From Agrobacterium tumefaciens str. B6 (GTDB lineage: Bacteria > Pseudomonadota > Alphaproteobacteria > Rhizobiales > Rhizobiaceae): a DNA stretch of 64,000 nucleotides. The notes below the pieces were generated by a model, which saw only the letters and a program-made list of their open reading frames with translations, was not told the DNA's origin and made no database searches. This document shows, piece by piece, positions 34,044-42,046 of the stretch. The first letter of the stretch is position 1. Each line of letters begins with the position of its first letter. The position numbers and the translations under genes are program-made. The stretch covers positions 124,001 to 188,000 of the forward strand of contig NZ_LMVK01000050.1 of assembly GCF_001541315.1 (NCBI RefSeq), written 5' to 3'.

Positions 34044-35846
34044 TCAGGACAGATGATGTGGCTTCTGAAGGCCGTAAACGGGTGTTTTCAGGCCCGCCTG
34101 TCTCGCCTTCAGCTGCAGCGACAGATATTGCGAATAGTGCCGCGATTGATGCAGGTTGCCGCCGTGGAACCACAGCGCCTGCTGTTGTGTCGGCTTCCAC
34201 ATGTTGCGCTGTTCGCCTTCCCATGGGCCGGGATCCTTGGTGGTGTCGGAACCGAGGCCCCAGCATTTGCCCACCTTGTCCGCCACCTCACGTGAAATGA
34301 GATCGGCCGCCCAGCCATTCATCGAACCATAGCCGGTCGCATAGACCACCAGATCGGCAGGCAGTTTCGTGTCATCCTTCAGCACCACGGCATTCTCCGT
34401 CAGGTGCGAGACGTCGACACCGGATTTGAGCTTGATCGAGCCGTCGATCACGAGGTCGCAGGCCCCGACATCGATGTAATAACCCGATCCGCGCCGCAGA
34501 TATTTCATGAAGAGGCCGGACTCGTCGTCACCGAAATCGAGCATGAAGCCCGCTTTCTCCAGTGCCGCATAAAAATCGGCGTCCTGTTCGCGAATGCGGT
34601 CGTAAACCGGAACCTGAAACTCGTGCATGATCCTGTAGGGCAGGGAGGCGAAGATGAGATCGGCCTTGCGCGTGGTCATGCCGTTTGCCACCGCCCGCTC
34701 GGAATAGAGGTCGCCGAGACCGATATCCATCAGCGAGTCGGATTTGACGATATGGGTGGAGGACCGCTGCAGCATGGTAACGTCGGCGCCGGCCTCCCAG
34801 AGCGCTGCGCAGATATCATGCGCCGAGTTGTTGGAGCCGATCACCACGACCTTTCTGCCGGCATAGGCGTCCGGACCCGGATGCTGCGAGGAATGCTGCT
34901 GCTCGCCCTTGAAGACATCCTGTCCAGGGAATTTCGGGATATTCGCCTTGCCCGACATGCCGGTCGCCAGCACCAGCTGTTCCGGCCGCAGTACGACCTC
35001 CTTGCCGGCGCGGTCGACAATCACGGTCCACTCACCCGTCACCTCGTCATATTGTGCCGACTTACAGGTGGTGGAGCCCCAATAATTCAGCTCCATGACC
35101 TTGGTGTACATTTCCAGCCAGTCACCCACCTTGTCCTTCGGCGTGAAGACGGGCCAGTTTTCCGGGAAGGGAATGTAGGGCAGGTGATCGTACCAGACGG
35201 GGTCATGCAGGCAGAGCGACTTGTAGCGCTTGCGCCAGCTGTCGCCGGGCCGCTCATTCTTTTCGATGATGATCGCCGGCACACCAAGCTGGCGAAGACG
35301 CGCGCCAAGTGCAATGCCGCCCTGTCCGCCACCGATGATGACGACATAGGGCTGCTCCGAATAGCCGAGTTCGGCGGCTTCGGCCTCGCGTTTTTCCTTC
35401 CAGGTCCGGCGGTTGCGGTCGTGGCCGTGCTCCGCGCCCATCGGTCGGCGGATACCCTTCGGTTCCTCATGGCCCTTCAGTTCGCTCATGGTGGTGAGCA
35501 GGGTCCAGATCAGCCCGTCCTTCAGGCGGATGTGGCCGTAACCGCGGGCGACACCGGTCTCGAACTCGAACCAGCCTTCGGTGACGCCATCGCCTTCCGA
35601 AGCCTGCTCCTTCGCATCCTGCACCAAGCCCGAGGGTTTGATGGCGGAAAGCTGGCTCGTCAGCATGTCGCGGATCTGCTCATGGCCTTCCAGTGTCTTC
35701 AGGTTCCAGGTGAAGGTCACGAGGTCGCGCCAGTAACAATCGGCCTGAAACAGGTTGACGGCGGCGTCTATGTCTCCATTTTCCAGCGCATTGCCGAGCT
35801 TGGAGAGAACCGTGTCGATTTTGGTGGCGGGACTGACATCAAGCAT
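34044..35846 (-). CDS. Flavin-containing monooxygenase with N-terminal NTF2-like domain
   Basis: This 600-residue protein should use FAD, NADPH and oxygen. Residues 1-130 resemble an NTF2/SnoaL-like domain (ENGDIDAAVNLFQADCYWRDLV). The FAD motif GGGQGG is at 172-177 and the second Rossmann motif GSNNSA at 337-342. Between them FKGEQQHSSQHP (312-323) fits the FMO/Baeyer-Villiger fingerprint FxGxxxH, with His replacing the usual Trp. Three in-frame ATGs exist; ATG 35846 has GGAGGAG at ideal spacing. It follows the zinc dehydrogenase in the same direction, separated by a 12-bp hairpin. A ketone or alcohol substrate is inferred, not shown. Confidence 0.87.
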   Translation of the reverse strand: MLDVSPATKIDTVLSKLGNALENGDIDAAVNLFQADCYWRDLVTFTWNLKTLEGHEQIRDMLTSQLSAIKPSGLVQDAKEQASEGDGVTEGWFEFETGVARGYGHIRLKDGLIWTLLTTMSELKGHEEPKGIRRPMGAEHGHDRNRRTWKEKREAEAAELGYSEQPYVVIIGGGQGGIALGARLRQLGVPAIIIEKNERPGDSWRKRYKSLCLHDPVWYDHLPYIPFPENWPVFTPKDKVGDWLEMYTKVMELNYWGSTTCKSAQYDEVTGEWTVIVDRAGKEVVLRPEQLVLATGMSGKANIPKFPGQDVFKGEQQHSSQHPGPDAYAGRKVVVIGSNNSAHDICAALWEAGADVTMLQRSSTHIVKSDSLMDIGLGDLYSERAVANGMTTRKADLIFASLPYRIMHEFQVPVYDRIREQDADFYAALEKAGFMLDFGDDESGLFMKYLRRGSGYYIDVGACDLVIDGSIKLKSGVDVSHLTENAVVLKDDTKLPADLVVYATGYGSMNGWAADLISREVADKVGKCWGLGSDTTKDPGPWEGEQRNMWKPTQQQALWFHGGNLHQSRHYSQYLSLQLKARQAGLKTPVYGLQKPHHLS

Positions 35847-35916
35847 ATTCATCTCCTCCATGGTGCTTAGTCTGATGGTGGAGCGGCGAAGTCGCCGCCC
35901 CGAAAGCCAACGGCTC

Positions 35917-35948
35917 CCGCATACCGGGCTCCTCTTCCCGGCATGCGG
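35917..35948 (-). other. Intercistronic hairpin between dehydrogenase and monooxygenase genes
   Basis: CCGCATACCGGG and CCCGGCATGCGG pair over 12 bases with one mismatch around an 8-base loop. No T-tract follows on the minus strand, so attenuation or mRNA processing is more likely than a full stop. Confidence 0.55.
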
Positions 35949-35959
35949 AGGCGGAAAGC

Positions 35960-37033
35960 CTATTTCGAAAGATTGATCAGGATCTTCAGATGGGTGCCGG
36001 CGGGATCGAGCAGGGCATCGAAGCCCTCAGACACGGCCGTATCGAGCGTGATCCGCTTGGTAACGATCTTCGTCGCCGGCAGCAGGCCGGAGGCGATGAG
36101 CCGGATGACGCGGGGCCAATAATGGGTCGGATAGGCCCATGAGCCCTTGATCTCCAGGTCGCGGAATGTCACCTGGAACCAGTCGATCGGGTTTTCATGC
36201 GGATGCAGGCCGGTCTGTACGACGACGCCCTGTTTGCGCACCGCATCGACGCAAGCCTTGAGCGCATGTTCATTGCCTACGCATTCAATGGCGACATCGC
36301 AGCCGACCTTGCCTTCCGTTGCCGCGCGCACGACATCACCGACATTGTCGCGCTTCGGGTTGATAGTGATGACGTCGGGGACGATGCTGCGGGCAAGCTC
36401 AAGGCGGGCATCATTGAGATCGGACACGAAGAGCTGGGCAGCGCCGGCCGCACGCGCGGCCAGAAGCGTGAGCATGCCGATCGGGCCGGCGCCCGTGACC
36501 AGAACGCTGTTGCCGGCGGTGACGCCACCGCGATCGCAGGCATAAACGGCAACGGCCGAGGGTTCCACGAGTGCGGCCTCTTCATCGCTCATCTCGTCGG
36601 GAATCTTCTGGACGTTATATTCGTTGACGAGTGCTGCCTGCGCCATGCCGCCGCCTTCCCAGCTGAGACCGACCAGCGCCAGCTGCGTGCTGAGATGAAA
36701 GAGGCCACGGTCGGCGAAATAGTCACCGGATCGCGGCATGATGAGCGGCTGGATCGAGACACGATCACCGACGCCGACCGAGGTGACGCCTTCGCCGATG
36801 GCCTCCACGACACCGCCGAATTCGTGACCGAGAATTTGCGGGCCATGGGCGCCGGTAAAAGGGTGCGGTTCGGTGGGGATGAAGATCGGACCGTAACTAT
36901 ATTCATGCAGATCGGTGCCGCAGATGCCGACGAACCGGTTGCGGACGAGAACCTGTCCCGGCCCCGGCCGTTTCGGCTCGGGAATGTCTTCGATCCGCAG
37001 GTCCCTGGCTGCATGAAATCTGAGCGCGCGCAT
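35960..37033 (-). CDS. Zinc-type alcohol dehydrogenase, 2,3-butanediol dehydrogenase-like
   Basis: This 357-residue medium-chain NAD(P)-dependent dehydrogenase carries catalytic zinc residues Cys38 (GICGTDLHEY), His70-Glu71 (LGHEFGG) and Glu157 (VEPSAVA). The nucleotide fold is at VLVTGAGPIGML. The segment GPIFIPTEPHPFTG is typical of (R,R)-butanediol/acetoin dehydrogenases. The structural-zinc lobe (about 92-120) has no cysteines, reading MPRSGDYFADRGLFHLS instead. The start has AGGAG upstream and lies 36 bases below a near-perfect sigma-54 promoter; the AcoR-type activator is encoded next door. Confidence 0.88.
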   Translation of the reverse strand: MRALRFHAARDLRIEDIPEPKRPGPGQVLVRNRFVGICGTDLHEYSYGPIFIPTEPHPFTGAHGPQILGHEFGGVVEAIGEGVTSVGVGDRVSIQPLIMPRSGDYFADRGLFHLSTQLALVGLSWEGGGMAQAALVNEYNVQKIPDEMSDEEAALVEPSAVAVYACDRGGVTAGNSVLVTGAGPIGMLTLLAARAAGAAQLFVSDLNDARLELARSIVPDVITINPKRDNVGDVVRAATEGKVGCDVAIECVGNEHALKACVDAVRKQGVVVQTGLHPHENPIDWFQVTFRDLEIKGSWAYPTHYWPRVIRLIASGLLPATKIVTKRITLDTAVSEGFDALLDPAGTHLKILINLSK

Positions 37034-37068
37034 GTTTTCTCCTCGATGGCTCCTGATGCCGGAGAAGG

Positions 37069-37084
37069 TGCAATGCCTGTGCCA
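37069..37084 (-). promoter_or_regulatory. Sigma-54 promoter of the dehydrogenase-monooxygenase operon
   Basis: On the minus strand TGGCACAGGCATTGCA matches the -24/-12 consensus TGGCAC-N5-TTGCA at every position. The predicted start near 37058 gives a leader of about 25 bases with a good ribosome site. The adjacent gene encodes a sigma-54 activator. Confidence 0.85.
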
Positions 37085-37149
37085 GCACGGTTTGCCGTGC
37101 TGAAAGCCTGAAATTGCGGGGTTTTACCAGAATGCCGGTTTTGTATGAC

Positions 37150-37163
37150 GCCACAGCTGTGGC
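37150..37163. promoter_or_regulatory. 14-bp palindrome, candidate activator binding site (UAS)
   Basis: GCCACAGCTGTGGC is perfectly symmetric and lies about 85 bases upstream of the -12 element. This is the right place for an AcoR-type enhancer. A second overlapping repeat, GCTGT...ACAGC, extends to 37172. Confidence 0.6.
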
Positions 37164-37191
37164 GCAACAGCCGTGGCATATGCCTCACCTG

Positions 37192-39075
37192 TTAGTGAGG
37201 TTTTCCGATGCCGAGGCGTCGCATTCGCCGGTGCATCGTCGTGCGATCAATGCCGAGCCGGCGCGCGGCCTCCGACACATTGCCGTTGCAGGCCGCCAGA
37301 AGCGCGCCAAGATCGGCACCGCGACTGTCGATCATGGGGGCTGACGTTGCGGAGACCAGATGATCGGGAAGGTCTTCCGCCGTAATCACCCCGTCATCGC
37401 AAAGGGCGGCGGCGAAGGCTATCGCATTGTCCAGCTCGCGGATATTACCGGGCCAGGAATGGCCAAGGATCAACATCCGGGCTGCGTTGGAGAACGTCAG
37501 AGGACGAGCCGGCAGCCCATGTTTTTTCAGAAGCCTATCGAGGAGCCAGGGGAAGTCGTCGCGCTCGCAAAGCGCCGGCAAGGTCAGCACGGCCGCATTC
37601 AGGCGGTAGTAGAGATCTTCGCGGAAATCACCTGTCCGTACCATGTCGCTCAACGGGCGGTGCGATGCGGAAATCACCCTGAAATCCACCTTCTGTGGGG
37701 TGGAGCCACCGACGGGCAGAACCTCGCCTTCAGCCAGCACCCGCAAAAGGCGGCTTTGTGCCGCAAACGGCATGTCGCCGATCTCGTCGAGGAAAAGCGT
37801 TCCACCCTGTGCCTCTTCCACGAGCCCCTTGCGTCCTTTCGCCAGCGCACCCGTGAAGGCTCCCGGCAGATAACCGAACAATTCGCTCTCGATCAGCTGT
37901 TCGGGAATGGCGGCGCAATTGACGGCGACGAAGCGGCCGGAAACGCCGCTGGCGTCATGAATGATGCGGGCGAGATGTTCCTTGCCGGTTCCGGTCTGGC
38001 CCTGCAGCAGGATCGGCAGTTTCGCAGGCGCCAGTTTTTCCACCTTGCGCCTGAGGTTTCGAACCGCCGGCCCATCGCCGCCGATCTCTTCCATGACCGG
38101 CTGGGATTTTGGATGGGCAACCGGCACGGTCGACCGGCGCTGCTGCGGTTCGATCGCGTGCGCATAAAGCACCGTGCCGTCCTTCACGACGATGCGCCTC
38201 TCCTGCGGCAGGCTTGACCGGGTGAGGGAGGCGAGCTCGTCAAAGCCGGCCTCGAAAAACTCCTCCACCCGCTCTCCGAGGAGGCGCTCCGGCATGCGCC
38301 AGTCAAGCCCGCGCGATGCGGCGAGAAGGCGGGCGGCGGCGTGCGTCATGCCCGTTATCCGGCCGGAGCTATCGACGGACAGGGCCGCTTCGGGGTCGAC
38401 ATCCAGAAATTCGGGCGCGCCCGCAAAGCGCAGCACGAGATCATGACGGCTGCTGGCCATCAGATTTGCCAGTTCGATCCTTCGCACGGTCGATGAAACC
38501 AGATGGCGCGCCATGTTCTGGCTCGTCTTGAGGATGGGGGAACTCAGGAGTGAAATATCGAGTACGGCGGTGAGTGCGCCCTGGGTATCGTAGATCGGGG
38601 CGGCGGTGCAGGAAAGCGGCGTATGTGTCACATCAAAATGATCGGTCTGGTGGATCGTCAGCGCGTCGCCGGTGGCGATGCAGGCGCCGACGGCGCAAGT
38701 GCCTGCGCGCGGTTCCGACCATTCAGAGCCCAGGTAAAGCCCGGCCTTGCGCAGATTGTTGTTGAATGACGGGTCGCCCAGAAACTCGACCGTCACCCCC
38801 TGCTGATCCGACAGAAGAAGAACGTAATTCTGCTCGGCCACCTGCCGATACAGCCTTTCCAGGCCGGAACGGGCGATGTGGACGAGGTCTTCAGCCCGCT
38901 GGCGATGCTCGCGCAGGCATGTTTCGGAAACGATGACGGCTTCGCGGGCCTTGGCCGGATCAAGCTGATAGGTATCGAGACAACGTCGCCAGGATTCAAG
39001 CACCACCGCATCGCGGCCGGTATTCCTGCCCTGTCCGACGTGCTCGATTTCCTTGATGTGATCAGAAAAACCCAT
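37192..39075 (-). CDS. acoR: Sigma-54-dependent activator, AcoR type
   Basis: This 627-residue enhancer-binding protein has an N-terminal GAF-like sensor (about 80-210, with GTCAVGACIATGDALTI), a second sensor-like region and an AAA+ domain. The AAA+ part shows Walker A GQTGTGKE, the sigma-54 contact loop GAFTGA and Walker B GGTLFLDEIGD. The Fis-type helix-turn-helix is at the end (GNVSEAARRLGIDRTTMHRRMRRLGI). The layout is that of AcoR, the acetoin-responsive regulator. It is encoded just upstream of a butanediol/acetoin-like dehydrogenase with a sigma-54 promoter. Acetoin or a related ketone is the likely effector. Confidence 0.9.
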   Translation of the reverse strand: MGFSDHIKEIEHVGQGRNTGRDAVVLESWRRCLDTYQLDPAKAREAVIVSETCLREHRQRAEDLVHIARSGLERLYRQVAEQNYVLLLSDQQGVTVEFLGDPSFNNNLRKAGLYLGSEWSEPRAGTCAVGACIATGDALTIHQTDHFDVTHTPLSCTAAPIYDTQGALTAVLDISLLSSPILKTSQNMARHLVSSTVRRIELANLMASSRHDLVLRFAGAPEFLDVDPEAALSVDSSGRITGMTHAAARLLAASRGLDWRMPERLLGERVEEFFEAGFDELASLTRSSLPQERRIVVKDGTVLYAHAIEPQQRRSTVPVAHPKSQPVMEEIGGDGPAVRNLRRKVEKLAPAKLPILLQGQTGTGKEHLARIIHDASGVSGRFVAVNCAAIPEQLIESELFGYLPGAFTGALAKGRKGLVEEAQGGTLFLDEIGDMPFAAQSRLLRVLAEGEVLPVGGSTPQKVDFRVISASHRPLSDMVRTGDFREDLYYRLNAAVLTLPALCERDDFPWLLDRLLKKHGLPARPLTFSNAARMLILGHSWPGNIRELDNAIAFAAALCDDGVITAEDLPDHLVSATSAPMIDSRGADLGALLAACNGNVSEAARRLGIDRTTMHRRMRRLGIGKPH

Positions 39076-39229
39076 AAATCACCGGCCCTCGACAGCCGCC
39101 TCCCGTGATTTTTCCGGCGATCATAGCCGGTTTTATGAAATCTGGCTAACCTTCCGGCGATTTTTTAGCGCATGGGCTCGATTGCGCTGGCAGCGACGCG
39201 GCCGAGTTGCGCCCGTGATGCCCGTCTCA

Positions 39230-39556
39230 TCACCTGACGCCCTTCAGGGCGCGTGACCGTAAACGTCGCAGCCGGACCTCCATCTGCCTTTTGGCCTGAA
39301 TGTCGCCACGCCTGAGGGCCACCGACATGCCTTCCACCCACGCCGCAATGGCGCCATCGTCATCTCCCAACCGTGCGCGGCATTCGCCGAGTTCGGCCCA
39401 GACCGCCGAATAGTCTGGGTCCTGCCGGATAGCCTCCTGCAGATGATGTGCAGCATCTTCGAATTGCCCTGCGGCCGCCAGAGTCCTCGCGATTGAAAAG
39501 CGCAGCAGCGGACTGTCCCGTCCGTCTTCCAGCACCTTCATGAGTTTTTCTATCAT
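39230..39556 (-). CDS. Small TPR-repeat protein
   Basis: This 108-residue soluble protein consists of two to three tetratricopeptide helices (FSIARTLAAAGQFEDAAHHLQEAIRQDPDYSAVWAELGECRARLGDDDGAIAAW pattern). These usually mediate protein contacts. ATG 39556 begins MIEKLMKVL; an upstream ATG at 39586 is also in frame. The basic tail (RLRRLRSRALKGVR) is notable. It is not obviously in an operon with its neighbours, and its role is unknown. Confidence 0.7.
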   Translation of the reverse strand: MIEKLMKVLEDGRDSPLLRFSIARTLAAAGQFEDAAHHLQEAIRQDPDYSAVWAELGECRARLGDDDGAIAAWVEGMSVALRRGDIQAKRQMEVRLRRLRSRALKGVR

Positions 39557-39637
39557 CGTTATCCCGTTGCAATGGTGAAGCACCATGCAATCGGTACGAC
39601 CTCAAGCGCAGTTGAGGTCAAGCGGTATTTCGCGCGT

Positions 39638-40717
39638 TCATCTGCCCATGCGGCGTAATGCGACCGGGTCCCATATATCGTCGAGCGGGCCTTCCAGAGC
39701 GGTTCGCGGGGGAATGAGCTGCGGTTCGATAATGATGACCTCGGGTTCGCTCCGGTTCTCTTCCAGCAGTTCGAAACCCTTTTCGAGCATCTGCGCGATA
39801 TCGGGCTTGATCATATAGACAGGGAAAGGAAGGAACGATGCGAACGGGTCGTAGTCGAAGCAGCCGACCACGATGTCGCCGAAGGTCTCACCGTCATGAC
39901 GCCCCATGAAACGAAGCAGCCCTTCGAAATTTATCGATGAGTTGACGAAGAAACAGCGGGGCAGGCGGCCCCTGCGCTCGAAGAAACCTTCGAAAGCCAG
40001 TTCCGTCATGCGGGGCGAATAGCCGGTAATCTCGATATCGTCTCCGCCCTCAGCCCCGAAATAGGCGGCCTTTGCAGCGTGGAAGCCGTCGATACGGGCG
40101 CGGCTGGCGTGGTCGTCGTGACCACCGAACAGGATGACGTCATCAGGACCGAGAGGCCCGCCTTTTGCCGCATGGGCAAGGATTGCCGATGTCAGTATTT
40201 CCGCGCCGCGCCTGTTGTCGGAAATGACCGAGGACGCAAACTTGCCGGGAAGATCGATGTTGACATGCGGCAGCGCCGCGCGGGCGCAGACCTGGTGCAC
40301 GCCGTCGGGATCGGTCACACCGGCAATGAAGAGCGCATCGATCGAATAGGCGATCAGGGTCTCCACGGTGCGACGTTCTTCCTCGGGATCGCGCCGGCCG
40401 GAGACGACCATGGGCGACAGGCCGCGTTTGCGCGCCTGCCCCTCGAAGGTTTGCGCCATAGAGGAAAAGAACCGGTTGTCATAAACCGGCACCAGAAGCC
40501 CGACGAGACCGGATTTCGAGCTCCTCAAACCGCGGGCCTGCAGGTTGGTGGTATAGCGATGCGCCTTGGCAAGCGAGAGAATCTTGTCGGCAGTCTCCTC
40601 GGAAATCCGTCGCTTGCGCCATGATCCGTTCAACACGGCGCTCACCGTCGAGGCTGATGCGCCCGACAATATAGACAAGTCATAAATGGTGGCTTTCTTG
40701 GAACTTATGCCCGTCAC
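39638..40717 (-). CDS. LacI-family repressor of the adjacent sugar operon
   Basis: This 359-residue regulator has an N-terminal lac-type helix-turn-helix (TIYDLSILSGASASTVSAVLNG) and a hinge helix. The periplasmic-binding-protein-like ligand domain starts VGLLVPVYDNRFFSSMAQ. It is divergent from the sugar importer operon, with the operator-rich 237-base gap between them. Position and family resemble frcR next to the rhizobial fructose importer. The inducer is probably the transported sugar, by inference D-allulose or a related ketose. Confidence 0.9.
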   Translation of the reverse strand: MTGISSKKATIYDLSILSGASASTVSAVLNGSWRKRRISEETADKILSLAKAHRYTTNLQARGLRSSKSGLVGLLVPVYDNRFFSSMAQTFEGQARKRGLSPMVVSGRRDPEEERRTVETLIAYSIDALFIAGVTDPDGVHQVCARAALPHVNIDLPGKFASSVISDNRRGAEILTSAILAHAAKGGPLGPDDVILFGGHDDHASRARIDGFHAAKAAYFGAEGGDDIEITGYSPRMTELAFEGFFERRGRLPRCFFVNSSINFEGLLRFMGRHDGETFGDIVVGCFDYDPFASFLPFPVYMIKPDIAQMLEKGFELLEENRSEPEVIIIEPQLIPPRTALEGPLDDIWDPVALRRMGR

Positions 40718-40761
40718 TGTGATCTCCCCAACTGATTCCGATTATTAGAGCAGGCGTCCCC

Positions 40762-40833
40762 TTGACGGAAGGGAGCTTCATGATATGGTTATTGCACCAT
40801 CGATTGTGCAATTTAGCAATATCGATTGTGCAA
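40762..40833 (+). promoter_or_regulatory. Promoter and LacI-type operator of the sugar operon
   Basis: TTGACG (40762-40767), 16 bases and TATGGT (40784-40789) form a reasonable sigma-70 promoter. Directly downstream are three TTGCAC half sites. ATTGCAC (40791) and GTGCAAT (40806) make an inverted repeat. The direct repeat ATCGATTGTGCAA occurs at 40799 and 40821, exactly 22 bases apart. A repressor bound here would block transcription start. Confidence 0.72.
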
Positions 40834-40954
40834 GATGGTTGCTGTGGGAGTGGCAAGGGAGAGTCTCGAATAAGCGAGATGAGAAATTTTGAACGCGCCA
40901 GATGAAAAATGGCTGCGGCGGGTTTCGTTTGCCGATTTTTTGAGGAGGAACATC

Positions 40955-41932
40955 ATGAAGAAAATTATTGCTGCAGCGGTCGGTCTGTCGCTCGCACTGC
41001 TCTCATCCGCCGCCTTTGCCGAAGGGCCGAAGGTTGGCGTCGTGGTCAAGATCGGTGGCATTCCGTGGTTCAACGCCATGGAGGCCGGTATCAAGGAACA
41101 GAGCAAGAAGCTCGGCGTTGATGGTTTCATGGTCGGCCCGACCAGCGCCGACCCGGCCCTGCAGGTCCGCGCCATTGAAGACCTGATCGCCCAGAAGGTC
41201 GATGTCATCGGCGTGGTGCCCAATGATGCAAAAGTGCTGGAGCCGGTGCTGAAAAAAGCCCAGGCCGCCGGCATCAAGGTCATCACCCATGAATCGCCCA
41301 AGCAGCTCGGCGCCGACTGGGATTTCGAGCTCGCCTCCGCCAAGGGCTTCGGTGAAGCGCATGGCAAGCTTCTGGCGGAAAAGATGGGTGGCAAGGGCTC
41401 CTATGCCGTTTTCGTCGGTTCGCTCACGGTTCCGCTCCATAACGCCTGGGCTGATGCCGCCATCGCCTATATCAAGGCCAATTATCCCGACATGAAGCTG
41501 GTCGGCGATCGTTACGGTGTCGCTGAAGACCTCGACAAGAGCCGCTCGACGGCGCTTGACCTGATGTCGGCCAATGCCGATCTCAAGGGCTTCCTCGCCT
41601 TCGGTTCGCAGGGGCCGATCGGTGCCGGACGCGCCGTCGAAGAGCGGCGCAAGGATGGTAAGGTCTTCGTCATCGGCCCGTTCTCGCCAGGGCAGGGCGC
41701 AAAGCTGATCAAGTCAGGCGCGCTGACGGGTGGCTTCATGTGGAACCCGAAACAGGCCGGTGAAGTCTTCATCACGCTCGCCGACCGTATCGCCAAGGGC
41801 GAGACACCGAAGGCCGGCGACAATATCGAAGGTCTCGGCACCATCAATCCTGAAGGTAACACCATCGTCGTCGACCAGCTTTTGAAGATCGACAGGGAAA
41901 GCATCGACAAGCTCGTTTCCATGGGCCTCTGA
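40955..41932 (+). CDS. Periplasmic sugar-binding protein (ribose/autoinducer-2 type)
   Basis: This 325-residue receptor of a carbohydrate (CUT2) importer has signal peptide MKKIIAAAVGLSLALLSSAAFA. The mature chain is the periplasmic-binding-protein type I fold (PKVGVVVKIGGIPWFNAMEAGIKEQSKKLG, DVIGVVPNDAKVLEPVLKKAQAAGIKVITHES). ATG 40955 has GAGGAGG upstream; the longer frame to 40889 is not used. A GC-rich stem-loop follows the gene. Genomic linkage to D-allulose 3-epimerase suggests allulose or a related rare ketose as ligand. Confidence 0.92.
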   Translation: MKKIIAAAVGLSLALLSSAAFAEGPKVGVVVKIGGIPWFNAMEAGIKEQSKKLGVDGFMVGPTSADPALQVRAIEDLIAQKVDVIGVVPNDAKVLEPVLKKAQAAGIKVITHESPKQLGADWDFELASAKGFGEAHGKLLAEKMGGKGSYAVFVGSLTVPLHNAWADAAIAYIKANYPDMKLVGDRYGVAEDLDKSRSTALDLMSANADLKGFLAFGSQGPIGAGRAVEERRKDGKVFVIGPFSPGQGAKLIKSGALTGGFMWNPKQAGEVFITLADRIAKGETPKAGDNIEGLGTINPEGNTIVVDQLLKIDRESIDKLVSMGL

Positions 41933-41949
41933 TCCTCCCCAAGGCCAAG

Positions 41950-41982
41950 GGCGTCGCGCGGGTGCGATACGCGCGCGACGCC
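41950..41982 (+). other. GC-rich stem-loop between binding-protein and ATPase genes
   Basis: GGCGTCGCGCG and CGCGCGACGCC are perfect 11-bp arms around an 11-base loop, without a T-run. It probably favours high receptor expression through mRNA protection or partial termination. Confidence 0.65.
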
Positions 41983-42046
41983 TCATCTGGAAAAACATGC
42001 CGAGCGCCACGTAGTGTTTTCGCGGCGGAAGGAGATTTACGTTATC

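Noticed and set aside
34404..35870. Open frame of 488 codons on the plus strand opposite the monooxygenase
   Set aside because: No signal, motif or ribosome site; the monooxygenase frame carries clear FAD and NADP motifs.
37183..37200. CCTCAC/GTGAGG hairpin with TTTT at the acoR stop as a plus-strand terminator
   Set aside because: No plus-strand gene precedes it, and on the minus strand no T-run follows the stem, so it was not annotated as a terminator.
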